Notes: generated by a model not told the origin, from the sequence alone. Counted from the first letter of the stretch, positions 1 through 6,862 are shown. The stretch: DNA of 11,016 nt from Symbiodinium natans (GCA_905221605.1 CAJNDS010000791.1:886001-897016); one strand, 5' to 3'. Numbers and translations: made by a program.

Positions 1-20
1 AAACCCTAAACCCTAAACCT
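1..20. repeat. Telomere repeat at window edge (CCCTAAA)
   Basis: Just under three copies of CCCTAAA open the window. The C-rich strand reads 5'->3', which is the polarity of a left chromosome end. This fits a true telomere or the innermost units of one, with subtelomeric repeats following directly. Because the window may be cut from a longer sequence, an interstitial origin cannot be excluded. Confidence 0.85.
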
Positions 21-52
21 CTCCTACCATATAATTATAAACCTTAATGGTA

Positions 53-403
53 TTCGTGGGCAAGGCCCAAATATTCGTGGGCAAGGCCCAAAGATTCGTG
101 GGCAAGGCCCAAATATTCGTGGGCAAGGCCCAAAATCCGGATTTTGGGCCTTGCCCACGAATTTTTGGGCCTTGCCCACGAATTTTTGGGCCTTGCCCAC
201 GAATTTCTGGCGTTGCTGGTTCGTGGGCAAGGCCCAAAAATTCGTGGGCAAGGCCCAAATATTCGTGGGCAAGGCCCAAATATTCGTGGGCAAGGCCCAA
301 ATATTCGTGGGCAAGGCCCAAATATTCGTGGGCAAGGCCCAAATATTCGTGGGCAAGGCCCAAGTATTCGTGGGCAAGGCCCAAAAATTCGTGGGCAAGG
401 CCC
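53..403. repeat. 21-bp subtelomeric tandem array with an inverted middle block
   Basis: Sixteen copies of a 21-bp unit with core TTCGTGGGCAAGGCCCAA. Four forward copies start at 53, 74, 95 and 116. Three inverted copies fill about 139-204. Nine forward copies start at 220, 241, 262, 283, 304, 325, 346, 367 and 388. Within each unit TGGGC-AAG-GCCCA is a small 5-bp-stem hairpin. Copies differ mainly in the three bases after the core. The unit is 7 codons long and stop-free in all six frames, so every frame is open for about 300 bases. That is a property of the unit and not evidence of a gene. The spacers are absent, so this is not a CRISPR array. Confidence 0.95.
73..204. repeat. Long palindrome (66-bp arms) inside the 21-bp array
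   Basis: The junction between forward and inverted 21-bp units is centred on TCCGGA at 136-141. Bases 115-162 form a perfect 48-bp palindrome. With only two mismatched pairs (114/163 and 93/184) the arms extend to 73-138 and 139-204. No loop separates the arms, so the duplex could extrude as a cruciform. The inverted block could equally pair with the forward copies that begin at 220, across a 15-base spacer. Confidence 0.93.
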
Positions 404-411
404 AAGGCCCA

Positions 412-485
412 CAATGCCCTTGAGACCCTAAACCGTTGAGCCCCTAAACCCTTGAGACCCTAAACACTTGAGACCCTAATTAGGG
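412..485. repeat. Four ~16-bp CCCTAAA-bearing units ending at a polarity flip
   Basis: Four short units of the type CTTGAGACCCTAAAC carry the C-rich telomere motif and read as the reverse complement of degenerate satellite monomers. They end at 474-485 in CCCTAATTAGGG, a perfect 12-bp palindrome. Immediately after it every motif is in TTTAGGG polarity. The site looks like an inversion or fold-back junction. Confidence 0.8.
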
Positions 486-2215
486 TTTCAGGGCCTCAAG
501 GCCTGGCGTTTAGGGTTTCAGGGCCTCAAGGGTGGCCCCAAGGCATGGCGTTTAGGGTTTCAAGGCCTCAGGGCCTGTGTTTAGGGTTTCAGGGCCTCAG
601 GGCCTGTGTTTAGGGTTTCAGGGCCCAGCGTTTAGGGTTTCAAGGCTTCAGGGCCTGTGTTTAGGGTTTCAGGGCCTCAGGGCCTGTGTTTAGGGTTTCA
701 GGGCCCAGCGTTTAGGGTTTCAAGGCCTCAGGGCCTGTGTTTAGGGTTTCAGGGCCTCAGGGCCTGTGTTTAGGGTTTCAGGGCCCAGCGTTTAGGGTTT
801 CAAGGCCTCAGGGCCTGTGTTTAGGGTTTCAGGGCCTCAGGGCCTGTGTTTAGGGTTTCAGGGCCCAGCGTTTAGGGTTTCAAGGCCTCAGGGCCTGTGT
901 TTAGGGTTTCAGGGCCTCAGGGCCTGTGTTTAGGGTTTCAGGGCCCAGCGTTTAGGGTTTCAAGGCAGGGCCTGTGTTTAGGGTTTCAGGGCCTCAGGGC
1001 CTGTGTTTAGGGTTTCAGGGCCCAGCGTTTAGGGTTTCAAGGCCTCAGGGCCTGTGTTTAGGGTTTCAGGGCCTCAGGGCCTGTGTTTAGGGTTTCAGGG
1101 CCCAGCGTTTAGGGTTTCAAGGCCTCAAGGTTGCCTGTGTTTAGGGTTTCAAGGCCTTCAGGGCCTGTGTTTAGGGTTTCAGGATTAGGGCCTGTGTTTC
1201 AGGGTTTCAGGGCCTCAGGGCCTGTGTTTAGGGTTTCAGGGCCCAGCGTTTAGGGTTTCAAAGGCCTCAAGGCCTCAGGGCCTGTGTTTAGGGTTTCAGG
1301 GCCTCAGGGCCTGTGTTTAGGGTTTCAGGGCCCAGCGTTTAGGGTTTCAAGGCCTCAAAGCCTGTTCAGGGCCTGTGTTTATGGTTTCAGGGCCCAGCGT
1401 TTAGGGTTTCAAGGCCTCAGGGCCTGTGTTTAGGGTTTCAGGGCCTCAGGGCCTGTGTTTAGGGTTTCAGGGCCCAGCGTTTAGGGTTTCAAGGCCTCAG
1501 GGCCTGTGTTTAGGGTTTCAGGGCCTCAGGGCCTGTGTTTAGGGTTTCAGGGCCCAGCGTTTAGGGTTTCAAGGCCTCAGGGCCTGTGTTTAGGGTTTCA
1601 GGGCCTCAGGGCCTGTGTTTAGGGTTTCAGGGCCCAGCGTTTAGGGTTTCAAGGCCTCAGGGCCTGTGTTTAGGGTTTCAGGGCCTCAGGGCCTGTGTTT
1701 AGGGTTTCAGGGCCCAGGTTTAGGGTTCAAGGCCTCAGGGCCTTGTTAGGGTTTCAGGCCTTCAGGGCCTGTGTTTAGGGTTTCAGGGCCCAGCGTTTAG
1801 GGTTTCAAGGCCTCAAAGCCTGTGTTTAGGGTTTCAAGCCTCAGGGGCGTGTTTAGGGTTTCACGCCCAGCGTTTAGGGTTTCAAGGCCTGCCTTGTTTA
1901 GGGTTTTCAGGGCCTCAGGGCCTGTGTTTAGGGTTTCAGGGCCCAGCGTTTAGGGTTTCAAGGCCTCAGGGCCTGTGTTTAGGGTTTCAGGGCCTCAGGG
2001 CCTGTGTTTAGGGTTTCAGGGCCCAGCGTTTAGGGTTTCAAGGCCTCAGGGCCGCGTTTAGGGTTTCAAGGCCTCAGGGCCTGTGTTTAGGGTTTCAGGG
2101 CCTCAGGGCCTGTGTTTAGGGTTTCAGGGCCAAGCGTTTAGGGTTTCAAGGCCTCAGGGCCCAGCGTTTAGGGTTTCAAGGCCTCAAGGCCTGTGTTTAG
2201 GGTTTCAAGGCCTCA
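481..2215. repeat. Telomere-motif satellite with an 80-bp higher-order repeat
   Basis: Subunits all begin TTTAGGGTTTC and come in three kinds: A (29 bp, GGGCCTCA middle, ends CCTGTG), B (22 bp, ends CCCAGCG) and C (29 bp, AAGGCCTCA middle, ends CCTGTG). A+B+C make an 80-bp unit. The CAAGGC landmark of C recurs at 641, 721, 801, 881 and 961, then 1038 and 1118 after a 3-bp deletion, then 1410, 1490, 1570, 1650, and 1959, 2039. Between these regular blocks, about 1125-1410 and 1710-1920, subunits are reshuffled and mutated. The edges (481-640, 2053-2215) are the most degenerate. No plausible gene lies inside. Confidence 0.95.
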
Positions 2216-2282
2216 ACGCCGTGTTTTTTCAAGTTTTTCAGGGTTTTTCAAGTTTTTTCAATGTTTTTTAAGGTTTTTCCAT
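2216..2282. repeat. T-rich short-period tract flanking the satellite
   Basis: About six repeats of roughly 11 bases (GTTTTTTCAAG, GTTTTTCAGG and similar) form a strongly T-rich tract on the plus strand. Comparable tracts occur at about 2540-2575 and 2745-2792, so they bracket the duplicated modules on both sides. Confidence 0.75.
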
Positions 2283-2307
2283 GTTTCTTCGGGGTTTTAC
2301 TGCCCCC

Positions 2308-2466
2308 GCGACCTTTTCACAGCCTAATTTCGGTCAAGGGGGGGTCGTATTTTTGGATTTTAAAGGCAAAATAGTCTTTGGAGACCCTCCTTGCCTCAAA
2401 CTCCGACCCCCCCTTGAGAAGGAAAGTTTGCCTCAAAAAACACCCCAAAAGGGAGACCTCAGGCTT
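2308..2466. repeat. Diverged duplicated module, copy 1
   Basis: This segment, from GCGACCTTTTCACA to CAGGCTT, aligns end to end with 2576-2733 at roughly 80 percent by eye, with small indels. It contains an invariant GATTTTAAAGGCAAAA, the pair GGAGACC and CTCCGACCCCCC, and AAACACCCCAAA. One plus-strand frame (2281-2484, 67 codons) is open through it and is homologous to the open frame in copy 2. The product would be proline- and glycine-rich and is not recognisable. Confidence 0.85.
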
Positions 2467-2575
2467 GGCCTAGACCCGCAATGAAAATGCGAATTTTTAC
2501 TACTGAAATCGAGGGTTCTGGGTGGCCTCTCGTTTTCTGGGTTTTTGTGTTTTTCAAGTTTTTCAAGACTTTTCC

Positions 2576-2733
2576 GCGACCTTTTTCACAATGATTTTGG
2601 TCAGGGGGGGGGTCATTTTTCGATTTTAAAGGCAAAACAATCTTCGGAGACCCCCCCTTGCCTCGAACTCCGACCCCCCCATGAGGGAAAATTTGCTTCC
2701 AAAAACACCCCAAATGGGGGGGACCCCAGGCTT
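2576..2733. repeat. Diverged duplicated module, copy 2
   Basis: Partner of 2308-2466, offset by 268 bases in direct orientation. The G-run and C-run lengths differ between copies, consistent with slippage. The corresponding frame (2545-2775) is also open, and both predicted peptides keep the patterns FGQGG and PPCL-LRPP. Most other residues differ, so selection on a protein is not evident. Confidence 0.85.
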
Positions 2734-2739
2734 TTTTTT

Positions 2740-2832
2740 TCTCCTTCTTTTTTTCAGGGTTTTTTCATTTTTTAAAAAAATTTTTCAAGGTTTGAGCCTC
2801 AGTTTAGGATTTCAAGACCTCAAAGCCTCGCG
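2740..2832. repeat. T-rich tract plus an outlying satellite monomer
   Basis: A T/A-run tract (2740-2789) is followed at 2803-2832 by TTTAGGATTTCAAGACCTCA and a GCCTCGCG-type end. This is a diverged copy of the C subunit of the satellite that ends some 590 bases upstream. The duplicated module and T tracts therefore lie inside what was once satellite. Confidence 0.75.
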
Positions 2833-3016
2833 TGGTTTAGTATCTCCACCTCCTCGTTTGTTAAGTGGAAGTCATTCATTTTGTTATTGAACCATCCTAA
2901 TAAAAAGAAGAAACTTTTTATTTCTTAATGTTATGGGAACTTCGGGTGGGTGGGTATTTTTCGATGTTCTAAACACAGAGCCTAAACGAGAAACTGCTCG
3001 ACCAGGAGCTCTTGAA
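2833..3016. other. Unique A/T-richer spacer with a 9-bp hairpin
   Basis: No gene is visible. Bases 2899-2907 (AATAAAAAG) and 2914-2922 (CTTTTTATT) are perfect inverted repeats around a 6-base loop. The left arm contains AATAAA, the canonical polyadenylation hexamer, but no coding frame leads into it. It could equally be a chance AT-rich palindrome. Confidence 0.5.
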
Positions 3017-3116
3017 CCCTAAACCCTAAACCCTAAACCCTAAACCCTAAACCCTAAACCCTAAACCCTAAACCCTAAACCCTAAACCCTAAACCCTAAA
3101 CCCTAAACCCTAAACC

Positions 3117-3148
<32 letters not shown>

Positions 3149-3187
3149 ACCCTAAACCCTAAACCCTAAACCCTAAACCCTAAACCC
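3017..3187. repeat. Interstitial telomeric array (CCCTAAA)n with a CCCTCAA block
   Basis: Fourteen perfect CCCTAAA units (3017-3114) are followed by five perfect CCCTCAA units (3115-3149), five more CCCTAAA and a final CCC. The variant units are contiguous and identical, so they arose by amplification of one mutated unit and not by scattered point mutation. Confidence 0.97.
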
Positions 3188-3282
3188 ATAGGAAGCTGGA
3201 CGAGGTTTTGTTTGCGCCGCGCCTCTTGTGGGCTCCAGGCTCCGCTGCACCAAATGTCCTCAACCCTCAGCACCATTGGGGG

Positions 3283-3338
3283 TTTAGGGTTTAGGGTTTA
3301 GGGTTTAGGGTTTAGGGTTTAGGGTTTAGGGTTTAGGG
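3283..3338. repeat. Interstitial telomeric array (TTTAGGG)8
   Basis: Eight perfect TTTAGGG units in opposite polarity to the array ending 95 bases upstream. The unique sequence between them (3188-3282) has C-rich repeats on its left and G-rich repeats on its right, the arrangement of a tiny linear chromosome. Confidence 0.97.
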
Positions 3339-4050
3339 TCTACAGCACCCTAAGCCCCTGAGCGTAGGACTTTTCCCACATATAGCTCTCTGGGTTTTCG
3401 AGGGCCTTCCGCGCATAACCGCGCCCGACGACATGGAAGGCTCTCGCGCGCCCCCAGATGCGGCCCGGTTGGATCTTCCAAGGGGCCATAACAGTTGAGG
3501 CTTGTAAGTTTAGGGTTTCGGGTTTAGGGTTGCAAGGTTCTTGCCAGTTTCTTGAAGACCCTACATGCCCCGAAGGCTGCTTGTATTGACATGCCCCACA
3601 AAAACAAACGAAGCTCCAAAACCCGGAACCCCCAAACTAAGCCAAAACCTGGGACCTCCTGGTTCTCACGCCCGCAGCTTGGCTTTGGAGGTATATTACG
3701 CTAAATATTTTGGTTTAGGGTTTTGAGGGGTTGAGGCTTCAGGGATTTTGGGGGGCCCTTATGACGAATCAAGCGTGGCTGAGGTTTTCGTTTGCAAGAT
3801 GTTTCGCAATTTGTTCAGCATGAACCTTCAGATATCATAAAGGCATGCACTTACCCCAGACCCTAAAGGCCCTAAAGGCCCTAAAGCCCTAAAGCAACCA
3901 AAGCCCTCATCTAGATTGGCTGGGCCTGACCGGACTCCTCACGTCGCAGCCACAGGTAGTGTCTGGGATCGTGCTCGGCATGACACTCCGGCAGCAAGGG
4001 TTTGGGCATCCAGCTTGTGCTAGACTTTGTGGGCCTTTTCGGGTGTAGGG
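3339..4050. other. Unique segment between telomere-like arrays, no convincing gene
   Basis: Scattered single telomere motifs occur (around 3507-3530 and 3713-3722). One plus-strand frame is open for 53 codons directly after the TTTAGGG array (3337-3498, ends in TGA). It includes a short charged peptide, MEGSRAPPDAARLDLPRG, but this length is expected by chance. Another frame (about 3888-4050) is open for a similar length. I assign no gene. Confidence 0.5.
3861..3894. repeat. Short tandem repeat CCCTAAAGG/CCCTAAAG
   Basis: Two 9-bp CCCTAAAGG units followed by two 8-bp CCCTAAAG units. These are telomere-like heptamers extended by one or two bases, in C-rich polarity, opposite to the TTTAGGG arrays on either side. 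Confidence 0.8.
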
Positions 4051-4127
4051 TTTAGGGTTTAGGATTTAGGGTTTAGGGTTTAGGGTTTAGGATTTAGGGT
4101 TTAGGATTTAGGGTTTAGGGTTTAGGG
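4051..4127. repeat. Interstitial telomeric array with TTTAGGA variants
   Basis: Eleven heptamers in exact register. Eight are TTTAGGG and three, at 4058, 4086 and 4100, are TTTAGGA. An ATG frame of 33 codons (4131-4232) begins just beyond the array, but nothing else supports it as a gene. Confidence 0.95.
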
Positions 4128-4249
4128 TGTATGGAGCTTCAGGATGGTAGAGGCCTTGCTAGATGGAACAGGGAGGCCGCCAAGACCCCAGAGATTTTTG
4201 CGTGTTCAAGGGTGGGGCTGTTGCCTTCCTAGGCCTTGCTTAAACAGGG

Positions 4250-4319
4250 TTTAGGGTTTAGGGTTTAGGGTTTAGGGTTTAGGGTTTAGGGTTTGGGGTT
4301 TGGGGTTTGGGGTTTGGGG
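4250..4319. repeat. Telomeric array switching from TTTAGGG to TTTGGGG
   Basis: Six TTTAGGG units (4250-4291) are followed by four perfect TTTGGGG units (4292-4319). The A-to-G change removes the TAG that otherwise stops every reading frame of (TTTAGGG)n, so the variant block is stop-free and is continuous with the open frame downstream. Confidence 0.96.
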
Positions 4320-4459
4320 CCCTTAGGCCTTGGACTTCTGATGTTAAGCCCTCGGCTGAGGAAGCCAATTCAGACTTGTCAGCCCTGCCGGCCAGAGGAG
4401 TCCTCGCCGAGGCTCTGGCGAAGCTCCAGTTTAGCGTGGGATGTTGCCCCTTTTGCTAA
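4292..4459 (+). other. Stop-free segment after the TTTGGGG block, protein-like but unassigned
   Basis: In the frame of TTT at 4313, the reading runs from the TTTGGGG units to TAA at 4457-4459. The last 37 codons start KPSAEEANSDLSALPARG and continue into an alanine/leucine-rich stretch that could form an amphipathic helix, ending in a cysteine-rich tail (VGCCPFC). There is no ATG start. A stretch this long without stops is common by chance, so it is recorded only as a possible exon fragment. No family is recognised. Confidence 0.12.
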
Positions 4460-4470
4460 CAGCCCTTAAT

Positions 4471-4556
4471 AGGGTTTAGGGTTTAGGGTTTAGGTTTAGG
4501 GCTTAGGGTTTAGGGTTCAGGGTTTAGGGTTTAGGGTTCAGGGTTCAGGGTTTAAG
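4471..4556. repeat. Degenerate interstitial telomeric array
   Basis: About twelve TTTAGGG-derived units in G-rich polarity, including a 6-base TTTAGG, a CTTAGGG and three or more TTCAGGG. It is more degraded than the arrays upstream. Confidence 0.93.
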
Positions 4557-4559
4557 GGA

Positions 4560-4954
4560 TTGTAGTACCCGATTATCATCCCTATCAAGGACTGTTGGCT
4601 TTAAGGGGGACATCCCAAAGTCTAGCATGCGCAACCCAAACATACAAAGCCTATGCAAGACCCAAATCCTGCCACCTGTCGACCCTTCAGCGCTTTTCGG
4701 GTTTCGGCTTGGGTTTTACTAGTCGGGCGGTCGCGGTGTGACGACGGCTTGAGCATGGTGTTTAGGGTTTGGGGTTTGCTTGGTTTTCTTGTTGAGGGTT
4801 GGGCCAAGCAGCCTGTCGAAAGGGAAGGTGTTCCATACGGCTTGGGGTTCAGGGTGTTCCGACATTGGGGAAGCACTGGAGTTGGCCACTTGAGACGCAG
4901 TCTAGACTTCAACCTACCCCCCTCAACTTTCAGAGAGAAACACCGTGGCCTTGA
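4560..4954. other. Unique segment, no convincing gene
   Basis: Isolated telomere-like words occur (about 4758-4777). Open frames of about 96-102 codons exist on both strands over the same bases (4622-4912 minus, 4653-4961 plus). Neither shows a recognisable domain, and the two frames shadow each other. Confidence 0.4.
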
Positions 4955-5074
4955 TCCCTAAGCCGACAATGGCCACAAGCTCTTGCGGCTGCCAGGAGCA
5001 TTATCATCCCAGAGTTCGAGCGGAGGGAGAGGAAATCAGACGACGCAGCCCGGCAAAGGATGCTAAAGAATTAG
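4955..5074 (+). CDS. Possible exon fragment, charged helical peptide
   Basis: A 39-codon stop-free stretch between TGA (4952) and TAG (5072-5074). It begins LSRQWPQALAAARS and continues through a strongly charged helical run containing FERRERKSDDAARQRMLKN. There is no ATG near the start, so it would have to be an internal exon or a fragment. A different frame over the same bases (4945-5133, 62 codons) starts with ATG. The charged, heptad-like character resembles the coiled-coil fragments about 0.7-1 kb downstream on the same strand. I do not recognise a family, and chance is a serious alternative. Confidence 0.13.
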   Translation, partial: SLSRQWPQALAAARSIIIPEFERRERKSDDAARQRMLKN

Positions 5075-5212
5075 CTTGGATGTTCATGCGTAGTGATAGT
5101 GTGGCTATATGTATCCCGCCCGAAATGAGATGAACTACAAGTGAAGTTGTTCGGGTATTGGCTTTGCTCGAGGTTGGCTTGGCCAGGGGTGGAAGGTGTG
5201 TTTTCATGTGTT

Positions 5213-5345
5213 TTCTTAGGTGCGGCTTGGCTGGTCTCTCTCGGCTTGGCTCCCTTCTTTCCTGCTTGGCTTGGCTCCGATGTTTTCCTAGGTGAGGCCA
5301 CGCGAGCTTGCTTTGCAGAACCCAAAGCCAAGCCACACCTAAGAA
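5213..5345. repeat. Fold-back inverted repeat (20-bp arms, one mismatch)
   Basis: TTCTTAGGTGCGGCTTGGCT at 5213-5232 is matched by its reverse complement with one mismatch at 5326-5345, around a 93-base interior. The interior and left flank hold extra GGCTTGGCT words and a partial direct repeat of the left arm (TGTTTTCCTAGGTGAGG at 5281-5297). No transposase and no clear target-site duplication are seen. It could be a small fold-back or MITE-like insertion, or a chance product of local CTTGGCT repetition. Confidence 0.45.
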
Positions 5346-5369
5346 TAGAAGCAGCTCCACATATGTGCA

Positions 5370-6069
5370 TTGAAGAAGCTGCCCCAAGAGCGGGTCGCCC
5401 CTACAGATTGGGCAGAGAAAGGGTCTGCTGAGAACCCTAAACCGGGGAGCGTGGGTTCGTTCTGCGGCGCTCTTGCGGCTTGGTGTCCCCGAGATGCTGG
5501 AAATGCCAAGGCGTTGGTGTCTGCGGAGTTCCAGGCGCTGATCGACCAAGTCCTCTCGCAGTATGCCCTGGACTCTCACTTTGTCTATAGGGGTTCGCAC
5601 GGAATCAGCGGCTCAGTTAGGGTTGTGTGGAGTTTTAGGGCAAACATTCAGAGTGGTGAGGGACGCGCCTCCCGAACCCAGGACATCTCGAGATGGGCAC
5701 AGGAAGTGGATGCCCTTCAAGACAAGCTGGACGACATGGAAGGAGGGGCCAAAGTGGGGCTTGGGACTTGGCAAGCCCTGCGAGGGCGAGGGGATATGCT
5801 TCGGGAATTTCGGCGCGGGCCCCTTGCGCGTCGTATATGCTCCTGCTTGAAGATGTTACGCCGGTTCTCGGCTTGAGAGGAGACGAGCCTGAAAGGAGCC
5901 CCAAGCGCTCGGCAAAAACTCCAAATCCTGAGCTCAACTCTCCAAGCTTGGAGGCGAGCTTCACCACGTCAAGTCCGAGAATGACATGCTGAAAGCGGAC
6001 AGCATCTCCGGCTTTTGCTTACCAATGTTGAAGGCCTTGGAATCGGAACACCCAAGCCAGAAATGTTGA
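5370..6069 (+). pseudogene. Possible decayed coiled-coil gene, frame shifts twice
   Basis: Three consecutive protein-like stretches lie on the same strand in different frames. Frame one (5370-5876, 168 codons, no ATG start) contains EFQALIDQVLSQYALDSH and a heptad-like SRWAQEVDALQDKLDDMEG. Its codons over these parts mostly end in G or C. Frame two (about 5829-5927) reads LLEDVTPVLGLRGDEPERSP. Frame three (5932-6069) reads AQLSKLGGELHHVKSENDML and stops at TGA. Both switches are in the same direction, as single-base deletions would give; they could be mutations, sequencing indels or unseen introns. An overlapping 198-codon minus-strand frame (5004-5600) is low-complexity and less convincing. 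No family is recognised; at most a coiled-coil protein is suggested. Confidence 0.25.
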
Positions 6070-6230
6070 AAGCCACTGAGCCCCTACGACTTGACCACTC
6101 TAAACACTGGCCACCCCAAGCCGCATGAGTGAGGGCTAGCAGCGGTGAGGTTTACAAGGCGGCGAGCTTGATTGAACCCTGAAGCCCTTGGGCAAGTTGA
6201 GGGCTAAGGGCTTGGGCTCGCGGCTCGGAG

Positions 6231-6398
6231 ATGTTCGGCGTTTCGGGTTTAGAGGGCCCAGGGTTTAGGGTTCATGGACCAGAGGAGGAGTTAGTAGAGC
6301 TCAGTGGAGTTATGAGCCTTTCAGGTGGAAAGGGCAAACTGAAAGTAGTGAGTCATAGTGGGTCAAAGAGGACAAGCCACAGCCATGAACCAACATGA
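6231..6398 (+). CDS. Small ORF, 55 aa, unknown
   Basis: ATG at 6231 opens a 55-codon frame ending in TGA at 6396-6398. The N-terminal part (to about residue 15) is encoded by telomere-like words (GGTTTAGAGGG, GGGTTTAGGG). The rest reads HGPEEELVELSGVMSLSGGK and then a basic, serine/histidine-rich tail (KLKVVSHSGSKRTSHSHEPT). No domain, signal peptide or membrane segment is evident. An ATG frame beginning at 6395 overlaps the stop (63 codons to 6586) but runs into a CCCTAAA array. The composition looks more protein-like than its surroundings, but the length is within chance. It could be a terminal exon. Confidence 0.18.
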   Translation: MFGVSGLEGPGFRVHGPEEELVELSGVMSLSGGKGKLKVVSHSGSKRTSHSHEPT

Positions 6399-6573
6399 AC
6401 CCTGAGGCTTGTCAAAGCCCTGAGCTGTTATCCTCGGCTTTCTTTGGGCTCTCGAGGCCTCCTCTCCTCCCCGTGGCCAGGGCAGAGTTTCATTGGCTAG
6501 GAGCACGTAAAGGTTTCACTGGTTGGGGGGCTGAGGGAATACTAGCCCAGCCCAAAGCCAGTGTCCCCCCCCA

Positions 6574-6694
6574 CCCTAAACCCTAAACCCTAAACCTAAA
6601 CCCTAAACCCTAAACCCTGAACCCTAAAACCTAAACCCTAGACCCTAAACCCTCAACCCTCATCCCTCAACCCTAAACCTTAAACCCTAAACCC
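6574..6694. repeat. Degenerate interstitial telomeric array (CCCTAAA)n
   Basis: About seventeen units in C-rich polarity, with scattered variants: CCTAAA, CCCTGAA, CCCTAGA, CCCTCAA, CCCTCAT. It is preceded by a C8 run. It pairs with the G-rich array 118 bases downstream in the same outward-facing arrangement as 3017-3338. Confidence 0.94.
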
Positions 6695-6812
6695 ACAAGG
6701 GGCATTGAAAGCCAGGTCCCAAGCACGCGGCGCCTGGCAAGTTAATGCGAGGCTTCAGCGATATCAACCAGGTCATGGTCAGTAAGCATCAGTACCTCGG
6801 GTCCCGAAAGGG

Positions 6813-6862
6813 TTTAGGGTTTAGGGTTTGGGGTTTGGGTTTTGGGGTTTTGGGGTTTAGGA
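6813..6862. repeat. G-rich telomere-like array with TTTGGGG and TTTTGGGG units
   Basis: Two TTTAGGG units are followed by TTTGGGG, TTTGGG, two TTTTGGGG-type units and a final TTTAGG. The unit length drifts between 6 and 8 bases. The mixture includes the G4T4 form known from ciliate telomeres, here most simply a slippage product. Confidence 0.88.

Noticed and set aside
53-403. CRISPR-like regularly repeated array
   Set aside because: Units are contiguous with no unique spacers, some are inverted, and the context is eukaryotic telomeric DNA.
13-439. Six overlapping open frames of 90-133 codons across the 21-bp array
   Set aside because: They exist because the unit is stop-free and a multiple of three. 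All six frames are equally open, which is not how a real gene looks.
2083-2271. 62-codon frame in the satellite edge
   Set aside because: It is a translation of the satellite subunits and the T-rich tract, with no non-repeat content.
2899-2904. AATAAA as a polyadenylation signal
   Set aside because: No coding frame or transcript evidence leads to it; it is one arm of an AT-rich hairpin.
5004-5600. 198-codon minus-strand frame, the longest in the window
   Set aside because: It crosses the fold-back and CTTGGCT-rich sequence, is biased to Lys/Arg/Pro/Ser, and overlaps the more protein-like plus-strand frame. No domain is recognisable.
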